A stretch of 64,000 nucleotides of DNA. It comes from Impatiens glandulifera. Taxonomy: Eukaryota > Streptophyta > Magnoliopsida > Ericales > Balsaminaceae. The position numbers and the translations under genes were made by a program. This document shows, in pieces, positions 55,058 through 64,000 of this stretch; positions within the stretch are counted from its first letter, which is position 1; each line of letters begins with the position of its first letter. The notes under the pieces were generated by a model, which ran no database searches, was not told the origin of the DNA, and saw nothing but the letters and a program-made list of their open reading frames with translations. Location: positions 123,655,533-123,719,532 of the forward strand of contig NC_061862.1 in NCBI RefSeq assembly GCF_907164915.1, written 5' to 3'.

Positions 55058-57460
55058 ATGACGAGGAGATCGGAAGAAACTTCAAAGGTCGTGGACGAAG
55101 TAGAGAATCTTCCCCACGGGACCGGAGAAGATGGTAGGAACTCTCGCAAAGTTCAGGCGGGAGGAACCAAAGCTACCAAAGAAAGAGAAAGATCAAAAGA
55201 TGCTATCGTTGACATAATCGCCAGGTTGGAGAAGGTAGAACTCACCGTGGCGTACGGACAAGATAATGACGGGGACCTAGAGGAACGCATTGCCGAGCTT
55301 GAGAAGGAGAGAGACGAGCTCCGAGGAGGAATGCAAGGTGCTCTGAATGAAGGCTTGTCCAAGTGTCAAGAGCAAGCTCAGATCGTGGAGCAGACCCTCC
55401 TTAGTAAAATCATTACCTTGACCGAGAAACTCGAGGTAATGTCATCTAAATTACAAGCCAATGAAGAGGATGTGGCGTTACTCAAAAAGGCTGCGCAAGA
55501 GTGCGGACGTGCGCCTGTAGGAGTCCACAATCCGATAAGGATAGATGTTCCAAGGCCTAAAGCGTATTTAGGCGAGAGGAATGCGAAGGAGATCGACAAC
55601 TTCTTATGGAGTCTGGACCAGTACTTCAAAGCACTCAGCCTAGTAGAAGAGGCGAGGAAGATTGATACTGCCACGACTTACCTGGAAGACACCGCAATGC
55701 TGTGGTGGAGGAGAAGAAGTAGTGACATAGAAAGAGGTCTATGTTCTATCAATACCTGGAGTGAATTTAAGGAGGAACTTAAGAGACAGTTCTATCCTGA
55801 AAACGCCATTCGAGAAGCAAGGGCTAAGTTGCGGCGGCTCTCACACAAAGGGTGTATTAAGGAGTATGTCAAGGAGTTCATCGCTACTCTCCTTGAAATC
55901 CCTAACTACTCAGACGACGAAGCCTTGTTCTCCTTCACTGATGGTCTACAAATGTGGGCGAAGCTGAAGTTGGAACGACGTGGGGTCCAAGATCTAAGCA
56001 CCGCTATTGCCGTGGCTGAATCCCTTTTCCAAATGAGAAGGCAAGAGAAACCAAAGTCGACCTATGAGAGGAATGACAAGGGGGAAAATGGTGGAAACCA
56101 TATCTACAACAATGAAGACCCAATTAAGTGTACCAAACCCAATGGTAGAGAAGATCGGGAGGAGAAACATGTAGAGAGACCCCAGATAAAGTGTTTCTTT
56201 TGTGAAGGGCCGCACAAAGCAAGAGAGTACCCTACGAAGAATAAACTATCAGCATTGGTGGAGGAGCAAGAACGCGTTCACGATGAAGCTCGATTGGGGT
56301 TGTTAAACCTACTTAATGTCGTTACATCAAAGTTTGATAAGTCAAAGTCCGCGAAGAAAGGACGACTATTTGTGGAAACTATAGTAAAAAACCACATGGT
56401 TACAGCTTTGTTGGATACGGGAGCCAACAACAATTTTCTAGAGGTAAAGGAGGCGAGAAGAATGGGGATTAAGTACACTAAAGAGAAAGGGTGTCTTAAA
56501 GTAGTCAACTCGGCACCAAGTGCGACTTATGGAGTTGCTCGTAATGTAAAGATCAACTTGGGGGAGTGGACTGGCCTTCTGGATTTCTCCATTATCGATA
56601 TGGATGACTACAAAATGGTTCTCGGCATAGAGTTCCTAGACAAGGTAAATTCCATCATACTCCCTTCTGCCAATATGATGTACATTCTAGAGCAAGGTAA
56701 TACTCGCACAATACCTTTAACAAGAGAGGGCAAGAGAGAAACTAGGCACCTATCTGCCATGCAACTCTCAAAAGATGCAGAGGACACCTACCCATCATCT
56801 TTTGTCAATGTGAAAGAAGATGAGAAAACTGCGTCTAAAGAGAAGATACATCCAGAAGTTACAACTGTTCTAGAGAAAGGTCATGATGTAATACCCACTG
56901 GATTTTCAGAGAAATCCCACCATAAGAGAGAGGTGGATCACAAAGAGAAGTTAGTCAAATGTACTAAACCATCGGCGACGGTTCTTTATCGCATGAAACC
57001 TCCCAAATTGGAAGAATCGAAGAGGCAACCGGAGGAGTTTCTCTTCAAGAAAGAGAAGTGCGAAGTAGCAAAGACCGCCAAAAGAATGAAGCAGTTGGAG
57101 GACAAGAAGAGAAGACACTTGGAGTTCGGAGGAAACCGAGTGATAGTAAAACTTCTGCTCCATCAAGAGAGTCGGTTTTCCAAAGTTCACAAGGGGCTTG
57201 TGAGGCAATACAAAGGCCCTTTCTTAGAGAAGAAACGGGTCGGAAAGTCAGCATGTCGCTCAAAACTTCTATCTTGTGTGGAGACATCATCCAGGCCTAC
57301 AAGGAGGAAGCGACGAGGACGTCGCCAGATTGAGTGGGGGAGAATGTCACGGCCCATTAGAGTCACGACCCAATCCGGGGGATGTCGAGGCTCATTAAGG
57401 TTTGGGCCTGATAGTGCGCTAATCTTCTTAGCCCAAAAGGAGGCCTATTTGTCTAAGTAG
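55058..57460 (+). CDS. gag-protease polyprotein of element C with residual RT and integrase ends
   Basis: An open frame of 800 codons starts at ATG 55058 (the upstream GTG lies in the LTR/primer site). Residues ~60-150: coiled-coil-like (LEERIAELEKERDEL). Residues ~170-320: gypsy gag core (RPKAYLGERNAKEIDNFLW, AMLWWRRRSS, LKRQFYPENA). Zinc knuckle near 378-390 reads CFFCEGPHKAREY, with Tyr where the last Cys is expected. Protease near 450: ALLDTGANNNFLE. Near 625-660, REVDHKEKLV and YRMKPPKLEE are the N-terminal edge of reverse transcriptase. These run straight into integrase C-terminal text (FGGNRVIVKLL, VHKGLVRQYKGPF). The frame runs 116 bp into the 3' LTR. Confidence 0.9.
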   Translation: MTRRSEETSKVVDEVENLPHGTGEDGRNSRKVQAGGTKATKERERSKDAIVDIIARLEKVELTVAYGQDNDGDLEERIAELEKERDELRGGMQGALNEGLSKCQEQAQIVEQTLLSKIITLTEKLEVMSSKLQANEEDVALLKKAAQECGRAPVGVHNPIRIDVPRPKAYLGERNAKEIDNFLWSLDQYFKALSLVEEARKIDTATTYLEDTAMLWWRRRSSDIERGLCSINTWSEFKEELKRQFYPENAIREARAKLRRLSHKGCIKEYVKEFIATLLEIPNYSDDEALFSFTDGLQMWAKLKLERRGVQDLSTAIAVAESLFQMRRQEKPKSTYERNDKGENGGNHIYNNEDPIKCTKPNGREDREEKHVERPQIKCFFCEGPHKAREYPTKNKLSALVEEQERVHDEARLGLLNLLNVVTSKFDKSKSAKKGRLFVETIVKNHMVTALLDTGANNNFLEVKEARRMGIKYTKEKGCLKVVNSAPSATYGVARNVKINLGEWTGLLDFSIIDMDDYKMVLGIEFLDKVNSIILPSANMMYILEQGNTRTIPLTREGKRETRHLSAMQLSKDAEDTYPSSFVNVKEDEKTASKEKIHPEVTTVLEKGHDVIPTGFSEKSHHKREVDHKEKLVKCTKPSATVLYRMKPPKLEESKRQPEEFLFKKEKCEVAKTAKRMKQLEDKKRRHLEFGGNRVIVKLLLHQESRFSKVHKGLVRQYKGPFLEKKRVGKSACRSKLLSCVETSSRPTRRKRRGRRQIEWGRMSRPIRVTTQSGGCRGSLRFGPDSALIFLAQKEAYLSK

Positions 57461-57905
57461 GCCCAATGAATCTTCTAATTAAGGAAGAGATTAAAAGATA
57501 TTTTAATTAAGGAAGGAATTAGAAGATATATTCTAATCAAGGAAGGGATTAGAAGATATATTCTAATTAAGGTAGAGATTACAAGAGATATTCTAAATTA
57601 GGTAGGGATATTCTTGTTATGGAAGGGATATCCTAAATTAGTATAATTAAATTGTAATTAGAATGCAATTCCTAATTTAATACGTGTAAGCTCTATAAAT
57701 ACCCTGAAGGTATTCCATTGTAATCACCAAGTATTCGAGTAATATAATACTATTCTTTGTAAGAGTTACTCTCTCTCTAGAATTCTTGTGTCAATTCTGT
57801 TAAACGCCGGGTATTGCGTCGAGTAAGGCTGACTAGTTACTCGTTCTTACGAAGATCGTAACTAGTGCCACACGGATCGTCAGTGAAAAGACTGAGCCCG
57901 TGACA
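57345..57905 (+). repeat. 3' LTR of element C
   Basis: 561 bp, same ends as the 5' LTR; flanked on the right by CATTGCATACGGG of the disrupted hAT relic. Confidence 0.93.
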
Positions 57906-58815
57906 CATTGCATACGGGAGCATTATTAGTGATCAAATGGACAATATTTGTATACCTCATTTCATGTATCACCTTCACAATTTATTGCCTTAAAATACAT
58001 ATTACCAATTTTACATGATATTTGATAAGTAATCTTTTTTGTACATTTGACCATGTATCACTATAAATATGAACACATTTTATTCTAAGCAGTTTTTTGT
58101 TGCCTCCAACATCTTTTTGATATGAGCCTTTTTTTTAAGGAGTGTAGTTCTCAATAGATTGTATCTGGGTATAAGATAACTTGAAATCATTCATTGAGTA
58201 TCCATATTGAAGGCACAAACATAATGAGGATTCCTAATAATATTTAAAGACAATCTCACAATATAAAATAACTTTGTAATTTCAGAATGCAACTCATCTC
58301 TAGCATTTAAGTTAAAAACTTTTTGAAATAATCCAAGTGTTCATTTCCTCTTCTTTGTTGGATCATTACTTTAAAAAGAAAAAAATATTATTGCATGATG
58401 ATGTAGATGAAGAAAGCAATGCTAGTTGTTTCGGTTGAACATTATTTTATCACAATTCTGCTTCATCCAAAAGTTATTCCATTTGTTTGATTTGTTCCAT
58501 TGTAACAACAGTACAACTAAAGATTTTAAGACTTTTTATTTTTAGTATGTAATTTTTCACTATTAAGTATGATCCTTTCATACTTTATTCCATATATTAC
58601 ATGACCAGTAACATTTCCTCTAACTAATAATTTTTAAATCTTTATAAAAAATCTTCATAAAAGGCAATTATCATCAACTTCCAATTCCTCATTTTGAATA
58701 TATATCATTACAAATATCGAAAATGTTTAAACTTAACCTAGTTTTAAATGTAGTTCAACATACTATCGTGATGGAGTAAGGACTATGGGCTGTTAGTGAA
58801 AAATGGAAATCAAAT

Positions 58816-59031
58816 TTATTAGTAAGTACTAAGTAATAATAACTGATAATTGTCTAATTTTTATTATATACAATATTATATTATCTATTATTTTTTATAT
58901 ATATTATACTATTTTAATGTTATTATACTAAACATAGACATATTAAATCTCATTAAAACGATGAATTCTATTCGTTTTCACATTTCATGCATAAATAAAT
59001 GATGATGACATGTATGATCAAAGATGGTGGG
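58816..59031. other. AT-rich spacer
   Basis: No gene or element end is visible between duplication copy 3 and gypsy G. Confidence 0.5.
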
Positions 59032-59479
59032 TGACACAAAAAAATTAAAGAAATATTAAGTAACATAAGAAGTCAATCGACACTCATCACTCTCGAAATC
59101 CACCAAAATAGTTTAGAGTAAGATAAATAGAAGACAACACTTCTAAATAAGCTTAAGAGCTCAAGGTAATTATTAATCTTCCCTCACCAAGTTATCTTTC
59201 ACACTTACAAAAAGGCCTATAAATAGGCAAGACTAGGAAGTTGGAACAAACACCCAAAAAGAAGTAAATAAACTTTAATACTAGATAATTAAATACTACG
59301 ACGATTGATTTCCAAGAAGTGACTATTTGAATTCCACCACACTTCATTAATTTGCCCTATCTCTTTGACTTCTAGGGCTTTCCAATGACATATGATTGCC
59401 ACAAGAATTATTATAAATACAAATTGTTTCATGATTAAAGTGGGTCCATTTTAATTAAAAATTCTAGCATCATTCTTTC

Positions 59480-61900
59480 CCGGTTAGAGAAGATTTGACC
59501 TCAAATCTGGTACCTGGTCGACATCAATGTATGGTGAAATATCAGAAACATTAAATGTGGTTGAGACATCATAGTTTCTTGGTAACTCCACCTTGTAAGA
59601 ATTATCACCAATCTTCTTCAAAATCCAAAAAGGACCATCATCTCTAGAGTGTAATTTTCCATGTCGACCTCAAGAAAAATGCTCCTTTCTTATGTGAATT
59701 CAAACCAAGTCTCCTTCATTGAAAATATAACGCTTTCTATGCTTGTTCTCCACCCTTTGATACTTCTCATTGTGATTTATAATTTCTTGACGAACTTTCT
59801 CATGCAATTTCTTGATATACTTAGCACAAATCTTCTCCATCCTTTCTTATATGACGAGTAATAGGTATTGTAGCTAGATCCGTTTGAGTGATGAGATTCT
59901 TATCATTAAAAACCTTGAACGGACTCGACCCAATAGTTTGACTCGATGGTCGATTTTAAGGAAACTCTTCTTGAGCCAAAACCCATTCCATTGGCGATGA
60001 TTCTTTCCAATCAAACTTCCCAAAAGGTTTCCCAAGCTCTGATTCAGAAACTCGGTCCGTCCATCAGTTTGTGGGTGGTGAGAATAACTAAATTGAAATT
60101 TAGTTATAAGTTTCTTCCAAAGCGTTCGTCAGAAATGATACATGAATTTCGAATCCCGATCAGAGGTTATGGTATTTAGAACGCCATGAAGCCTCACATT
60201 CTCTTTGAAATAAATAACAACCACGTGAGTGGCATTTAGTGTTTTGATTGAAGGAATAAAGTGTGCTATTTTTGAAAAGTGATTAACGACCACCATAATC
60301 AATCTTTGTTCCTTTGAGTGAGTGGCAACCCAACAACAAAGTCCATACTCACATCTTCCCATGGAAATAATGGTACCGTTAAAGGAGTGTACAAACCCGT
60401 ATTTTGCCCTTGACTTTTAGTAATATCACATACTCTACACCTCTCAATGTACTTCTTGACATCTCGATCCATATGTGGCCAATAAAAAATTTCATGTGTG
60501 AGTGTAAGAGTCTTTTCTCATCCAAAGTGTCCCACAAGACCTCCATTATTTTCTTCATCGATAATATTTAGCCTTAATGAACAATCTGGAATACATAATA
60601 ATGTACCTTTAAAGAGATAATCATCATCAATCAAGACCTCCATGAATGGAGTTTTTGAAGATTCCTTCCAAATTCTTCTGAAGTATAGATCATCATTGTT
60701 GAGATCTTTTATCATCTCAAATCCAAGAACTTTCAATCGCAACGTAGACAACAAAGAATGTCGTCGAGTAAGAGCATCTGCCACTCGATTTAGAACCCCA
60801 GACTTGTGCTTGATAACAAAATTGAATTCTTGCCGAAACTTGAACCATTTTCCATGTCGGGGGTTCAACTTTTTTTGTGCGTTCAAGTGCTTCATAGCTT
60901 CATGATCCGAGAAGAGAACAAACTCCTTGTGTAGTAGATAATGTTGACAATGTTCCAAGGTAAGAGAACTCCTTGTCATATGTAGAATAATTACGCCGAG
61001 AGTTATTCATCATCTCACTAAAGAAAGTAACAGGTCTGTCTTATTGGTTAAGAACTCCTCTACTCCCCCCATTAGAAGCATCACAATCAACTTCGAATAC
61101 CCTTCCGGAATCTGGAAGTTGCAAAATTGGAGCTTTCGTGATTTTTTTCTTGATAAGTTTAAAGCTTTTTAATGCTCTCCATCCACTTAAAACTGTCACC
61201 TTTCAAACATTCAGTTATAGGAGCAATGAGAGTGCTAAAATATTTGATAAACCTATGATAAAATGAAGCCAAGCCATGAAGACTTCGAATATCATGAATA
61301 GTCTTAGGAATTGACCAACTTAAAATAGCTTCAATCTTGTTACGATCCATCTTGATACCATCAGAAGAAATATTGTAGCGCAAAAAGAAGAGGTTGTTAG
61401 TGAAGACGTGACATTTCTTCAAGTTGGCATATGACTTCTATTCTCTTAGCACCCTCAAAACTTGTTGAAGATGATTTAAATGTTCTTATGGGCTGGTGCT
61501 GTACACAAGAATATTATCAAAATAGACAACAACAAATTTCCCAATAAATGGTTTAAATATGTGATTCATAAGTCGTATAAATATAGAGGGTGCATTAGAA
61601 AGTCCAAATGGCATAAGCAGCCAATCGTAAAGACCATCTCTTGTCTTAAAAGTGATTTTTCACCCATCTCCAGGACGCATTCGAATTTGATGATAGACAT
61701 TCCATAAATCAATCTTAGAAATAATTTTGAAGCCATGAAGTTGATCAAAGACATCATCGAGACAAGGAATATGAAAGTGGTATTTGATCGTGATTTTATT
61801 CACCACACTACTATCAACACACATACGCCATGAACCATCTTTTTTTAGCACAAGAAGTTCTTTCACAGCACAAGGACTCTTACTTTATTGTATAAGACCT
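59480..61900 (-). pseudogene. pol of gypsy element G
   Basis: Reverse transcriptase (61880-61380): [51 protein letters not shown]. The active site reads [10 protein letters not shown], so the second Asp of YxDD is Asn. RNase H (60980-60750) contains LFSDHEAMKHLN and NRVADALTRR. Integrase (about 60480-60000) contains DRDVKKYIERCRVCDITK, MDFVVGLPLTQ, and SDRDSKFM. The C-terminal part extends to about 59490 (GPFWI-like text and FEVKSSL). Stops interrupt each domain. The altered active-site residue alone would abolish polymerase activity. Confidence 0.87.
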
Positions 61901-62299
61901 CTTTTCAACAAGTCTTTAACTTTTCGCTGCAACTCTTCATATTCCTTAGGATTCATTCTATAAGTAGCTTTATTTGGGATCGACGCACCATGGATTAAAT
62001 CAACACAATGTTGAATGTTTCACATGGGAGGAAGGCCTGTAAGAATCTTTTCAGGTACGACATCAACAAATTCTTATAAAAGAGGCTGCACTTGTAGAGA
62101 AATAATATTATCTTCCTTATTTTTTTCCAAAACCACCAATTGTGATTTTGAGAGAAAATTATTTCCTTCTTCCTTTGATGGTTTAACAATGTCCTTCATT
62201 CTTAAAGGTCCCAAAATTATTTTCTCTCCATCTTATACAAAAGTATAGGTGTTTTTGAATCTATCATATTGCGTTTCCTATAAAATTTCGATGGCCTTC

Positions 62300-63200
62300 C
62301 AAGAAGAAAATGACAAACATCCATATGGATAACATTACATCAAACTTCATCATTGTACTTGTCTCCAATAGAAAATTGAATGAGTCATCGATTATTTACC
62401 ATTATTTCATTACTTCATGATAGCTTGTAAGGTCGATTATGATTTTTTGTTTTTAGTTGCAGCTTCTCCACCATAGTCGTAGACATAACATTTTCGTAGC
62501 TTCCTCCATCGATAATGACATCACACACCTTTCTATTTGATGTGCATCTATTGTGAAAAATATTATTACGAAGCCATGAATCATCTGGAACATGAGTTGT
62601 GTTGAGGCTACGCAGTATTATTAAAGCTTCCCCATGATCTTTATAAGTGATATATTCCTCCTCGTTACATTCATCATAAATGGGTGTTGTCTCTTCATTC
62701 TCTTCCTCGACGAGAGTAATGATTCTTCGATTTGGACAATTGGCAACAAAATATCCGAACCCTTTGCACTTGAAACAAGTTTTTTGATTAGTCGGACCAC
62801 TTGATTTTTCAAAACTAGCACTATCATCCTTACTTATAAAATATTTCTATTTTATGTCTTCTATAGCAGGACTGTTCTTGGAAGTAGAAGCACTTCCTCG
62901 GTAATAGGAACCACCACCCGATTAAGAAAGGTCCCCTAAACTGACTTGATTTATTTTTGTTGTTTTTCAACATTGAGAGCCAACTGACACACATCATTAT
63001 ATGTCAAATATTGCTGCAATTGGACCATATTCTCAATTTCATATCGCAACCCTCAAAGAAAATGAGCAATAGTTTGTTCTTTTTGCTCGAAAACATCGCA
63101 CCGCATCATAAGATTTTTAAATTCAGTTGTAGTCTTCCACAACTAGATCCTTCTTCCTAAAGTTGTGATATTTGAGAAAAGAATATTCGCGATAATTATT
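62300..63200 (-). pseudogene. gag end and protease of gypsy element G
   Basis: LRYEIENMVQLQQYLTYNDV followed by CQLALNVEKQQK (about 63060-62950) is the end of the gag core. CFKCKGFGYFVANCPN (about 62775-62730) is a CCHC knuckle with Tyr in place of His. VCDVIIDGGSYENVMS (about 62530-62480) is the protease, with DGG at the active site, as in several plant gypsy lineages. Frames shift between these parts. Confidence 0.8.
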
Positions 63201-63212
63201 CATAAAATTTTT

Positions 63213-64000
63213 TGTTTAGATCGGTGTTACCAATAAAGACTATGATCTAACTATTGTGAACAGCTTACGATAAACTCTTCGATAATAATCTTGTGAGGGA
63301 TTATTATCTATTTCTATTCTTTGCAAATCCTCCAAACTCTTGAAACAGATTCAAGTGCGGAAGTGTTCGTCAGATTTGAAGCTTTAAACAGTTGAATGTA
63401 AATGGCAGAAATAAAGAACACAAGGAGTTTTATGGATGTTCGGAGATAAATTTCTTATATCACCCCTTCTTCCACAACCGGAAGGATATCCAATAAATAC
63501 TTTGAATTGAATACTACTAACTAATCTAGATAACTCTCTGTTGAACAAAACATCTTTTGTTCAACTTAAAATCTTGAGTTTTCTCACAGAAAATACAGTA
63601 TGTACTCACAGCTCAACAGTAAGAGATTTAGCGTATGTGTTAAGAAGAGTGTGTTTCAGACTTGTGAAAAACTTGTTGTTCAACCATTGTCCTTCGGCTT
63701 CCATATATAGTTGAGATACATCAACGATCGAATATTCTTAGAGGACACGTGGCATGTGTCTGTTGGACGGCCGCCTATAGTACGAGAGTACAACATGCTC
63801 TGAATAATTGGATTGTGGCCGTATTCATTGATGGAATTAGCTGGATTGTCAGACTACTGAAAAAAGTGGAGTAGAAGGAAATGGAGAAGGCAACTAATTG
63901 ATCGTGGGAAGACGGAAGCTTCCTTTAGACCACATCTAAAGGGTTTAGACGACGTCTAACTACTTTTCCCTTGAGACCGTGTCTGAAGGAGTTAGACATC
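63213..64000 (-). repeat. LTR of a copia element of the E/F family (H), cut by the window end
   Basis: The reverse complement aligns with the 3' half of the E LTR: AGAGTTTGGAGGATTTGCAAAG, TTATGGATGTTCGGAG and GGTTGTGGAAGAAGGGGTGA correspond to E at 20940-21130. The left end is TGTTTAGATC at 63213. There is no primer site to its left, so it is the 3' LTR of a minus-strand element reaching beyond the window, or a solo LTR. TTAGACGACGTCTAA near 63935-63960 is the family's palindromic repeat. A TATA-like CTATATATGG lies at 63701-63710. Confidence 0.75.

Larger units (their letters stand above)
54479..57905 (+). mobile_element. Gypsy element C, young, internally deleted
   Basis: It has 561-bp LTRs at 54479-55039 and 57345-57905 with about 14 substitutions and no indels by eye (97.5% identity), a Met-tRNA primer site at 55042-55053, purine tract AGTGGGGGAGAA before 57345, and a 4-5-bp target duplication (CATT). 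The internal region is a single open frame. Gag and protease are present, but the reverse transcriptase after its first ~45 residues, all RNase H and most of integrase are deleted in frame. It must have been moved by a complete relative. The empty site is preserved in duplication copy 1 near 14598. Confidence 0.93.
54200..58440 (-). pseudogene. hAT transposase remnant, copy 3, split by element C
   Basis: It corresponds to 14250-15210. The parts left (54200-54478) and right (57906-58440) of element C align with that relic: GTATGCGAAACACAATATG on one side and GCATACGGGAGCATTATTAG on the other. It is more degraded than copy 1, with no usable frame. Confidence 0.6.
51674..58815. repeat. Segmental duplication, copy 3 (split by element C)
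   Basis: It aligns with 11985-15550 from CCTACCATCGTTAT to the block ending GGGCTGTTAGTGAAAAATG. The 3.4-kb element C sits at 54479-57905 and is absent from copy 1, where the target region reads through. Local differences include a short CACTA-like piece at 53090-53142 and an extra AT-rich tandem tract near 53800-53890. Confidence 0.85.
59032..63212 (-). mobile_element. Gypsy element G, minus strand, interrupted by LTR H
   Basis: On the minus strand, from 63212 downward: gag end, zinc knuckle, protease, reverse transcriptase, RNase H, integrase, then a probable 3' LTR (about 59477-59032, beginning TGATGCTAGAA and ending TGTCA, with a TATA-like element near 59220). This is the Ty3/gypsy order. 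The 5' part of gag and the 5' LTR lie beyond the insertion of H and outside the window. Many stops and frameshifts occur. The LTR limits are approximate because the partner LTR cannot be seen. Confidence 0.8.

Overview
The window looks like nuclear DNA of a flowering plant, probably a dicot. It is AT-rich and packed with nested, broken transposable elements. These include Ty1/copia and Ty3/gypsy elements whose primer sites match plant initiator-Met tRNA (TGGTATCAGAG), an L1-type LINE, hAT and PIF/Harbinger remnants, and a CACTA-like end. I see no bacterial or organellar gene order, no CRISPR array and no rRNA. The only host-type genes I can support are three copies of a small secreted-protein gene.

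Layout, left to right: 1-3.2 kb, gene-free. 3.2-5.8 kb, a minus-strand copia fragment. 5.8-8.9 kb, deleted gypsy element A. 8.9-12.0 kb, gag-protease gypsy element B, ending in a chimeric junction with an A-type LTR tail. 12.0-15.5 kb, segmental duplication copy 1 (peptide gene plus hAT remnant). 17.2-18.2 kb, a second hAT remnant. 19.9-38.5 kb, copia element E (plus strand) split by the 13.65-kb minus-strand copia element D (21.7-35.3 kb; target duplication GTTAT). 39.0-45.1 kb, copia element F, whose LTR carries a large array of palindromic repeats. 45.1-45.7 kb, Harbinger remnant. 47.3-48.5 kb, duplication copy 2. 48.7-51.2 kb, LINE. 51.2-51.6 kb, minisatellite. 51.7-58.8 kb, duplication copy 3, split by young gypsy element C (54.5-57.9 kb). 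59.0-63.2 kb, minus-strand gypsy G. 63.2-64.0 kb, the edge of another copia-type LTR (H).

Two things stand out. First, element D has, between pol and its 3' LTR, a cassette of about 5 kb with three paralogous reading frames (A, B and C), all in the sense of the element. Each is preceded by its own TATA-like box and a short leader, so the cassette looks like three gene units carried by a retrotransposon. The third is a long fusion with an acidic linker and a coiled-coil, Lys/Arg-rich tail. Second, the triplicated minus-strand gene at 12.5, 47.5 and 52.2 kb encodes a signal peptide followed by two or three copies of an SLRTG...PGPNPGT motif, the layout of a multi-peptide signalling precursor.

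The elements appear to interact mainly by nesting and deletion. D and C, the best preserved, have LTR pairs about 97.5% identical by eye. A, B, C, E and F have each lost essential pol domains and could move only with help from a complete relative. The LTRs of E, F and H belong to one family that shares TTAGACGT/AGTCTAA repeats; E's LTR additionally contains a tRNA-Asp-like sequence.
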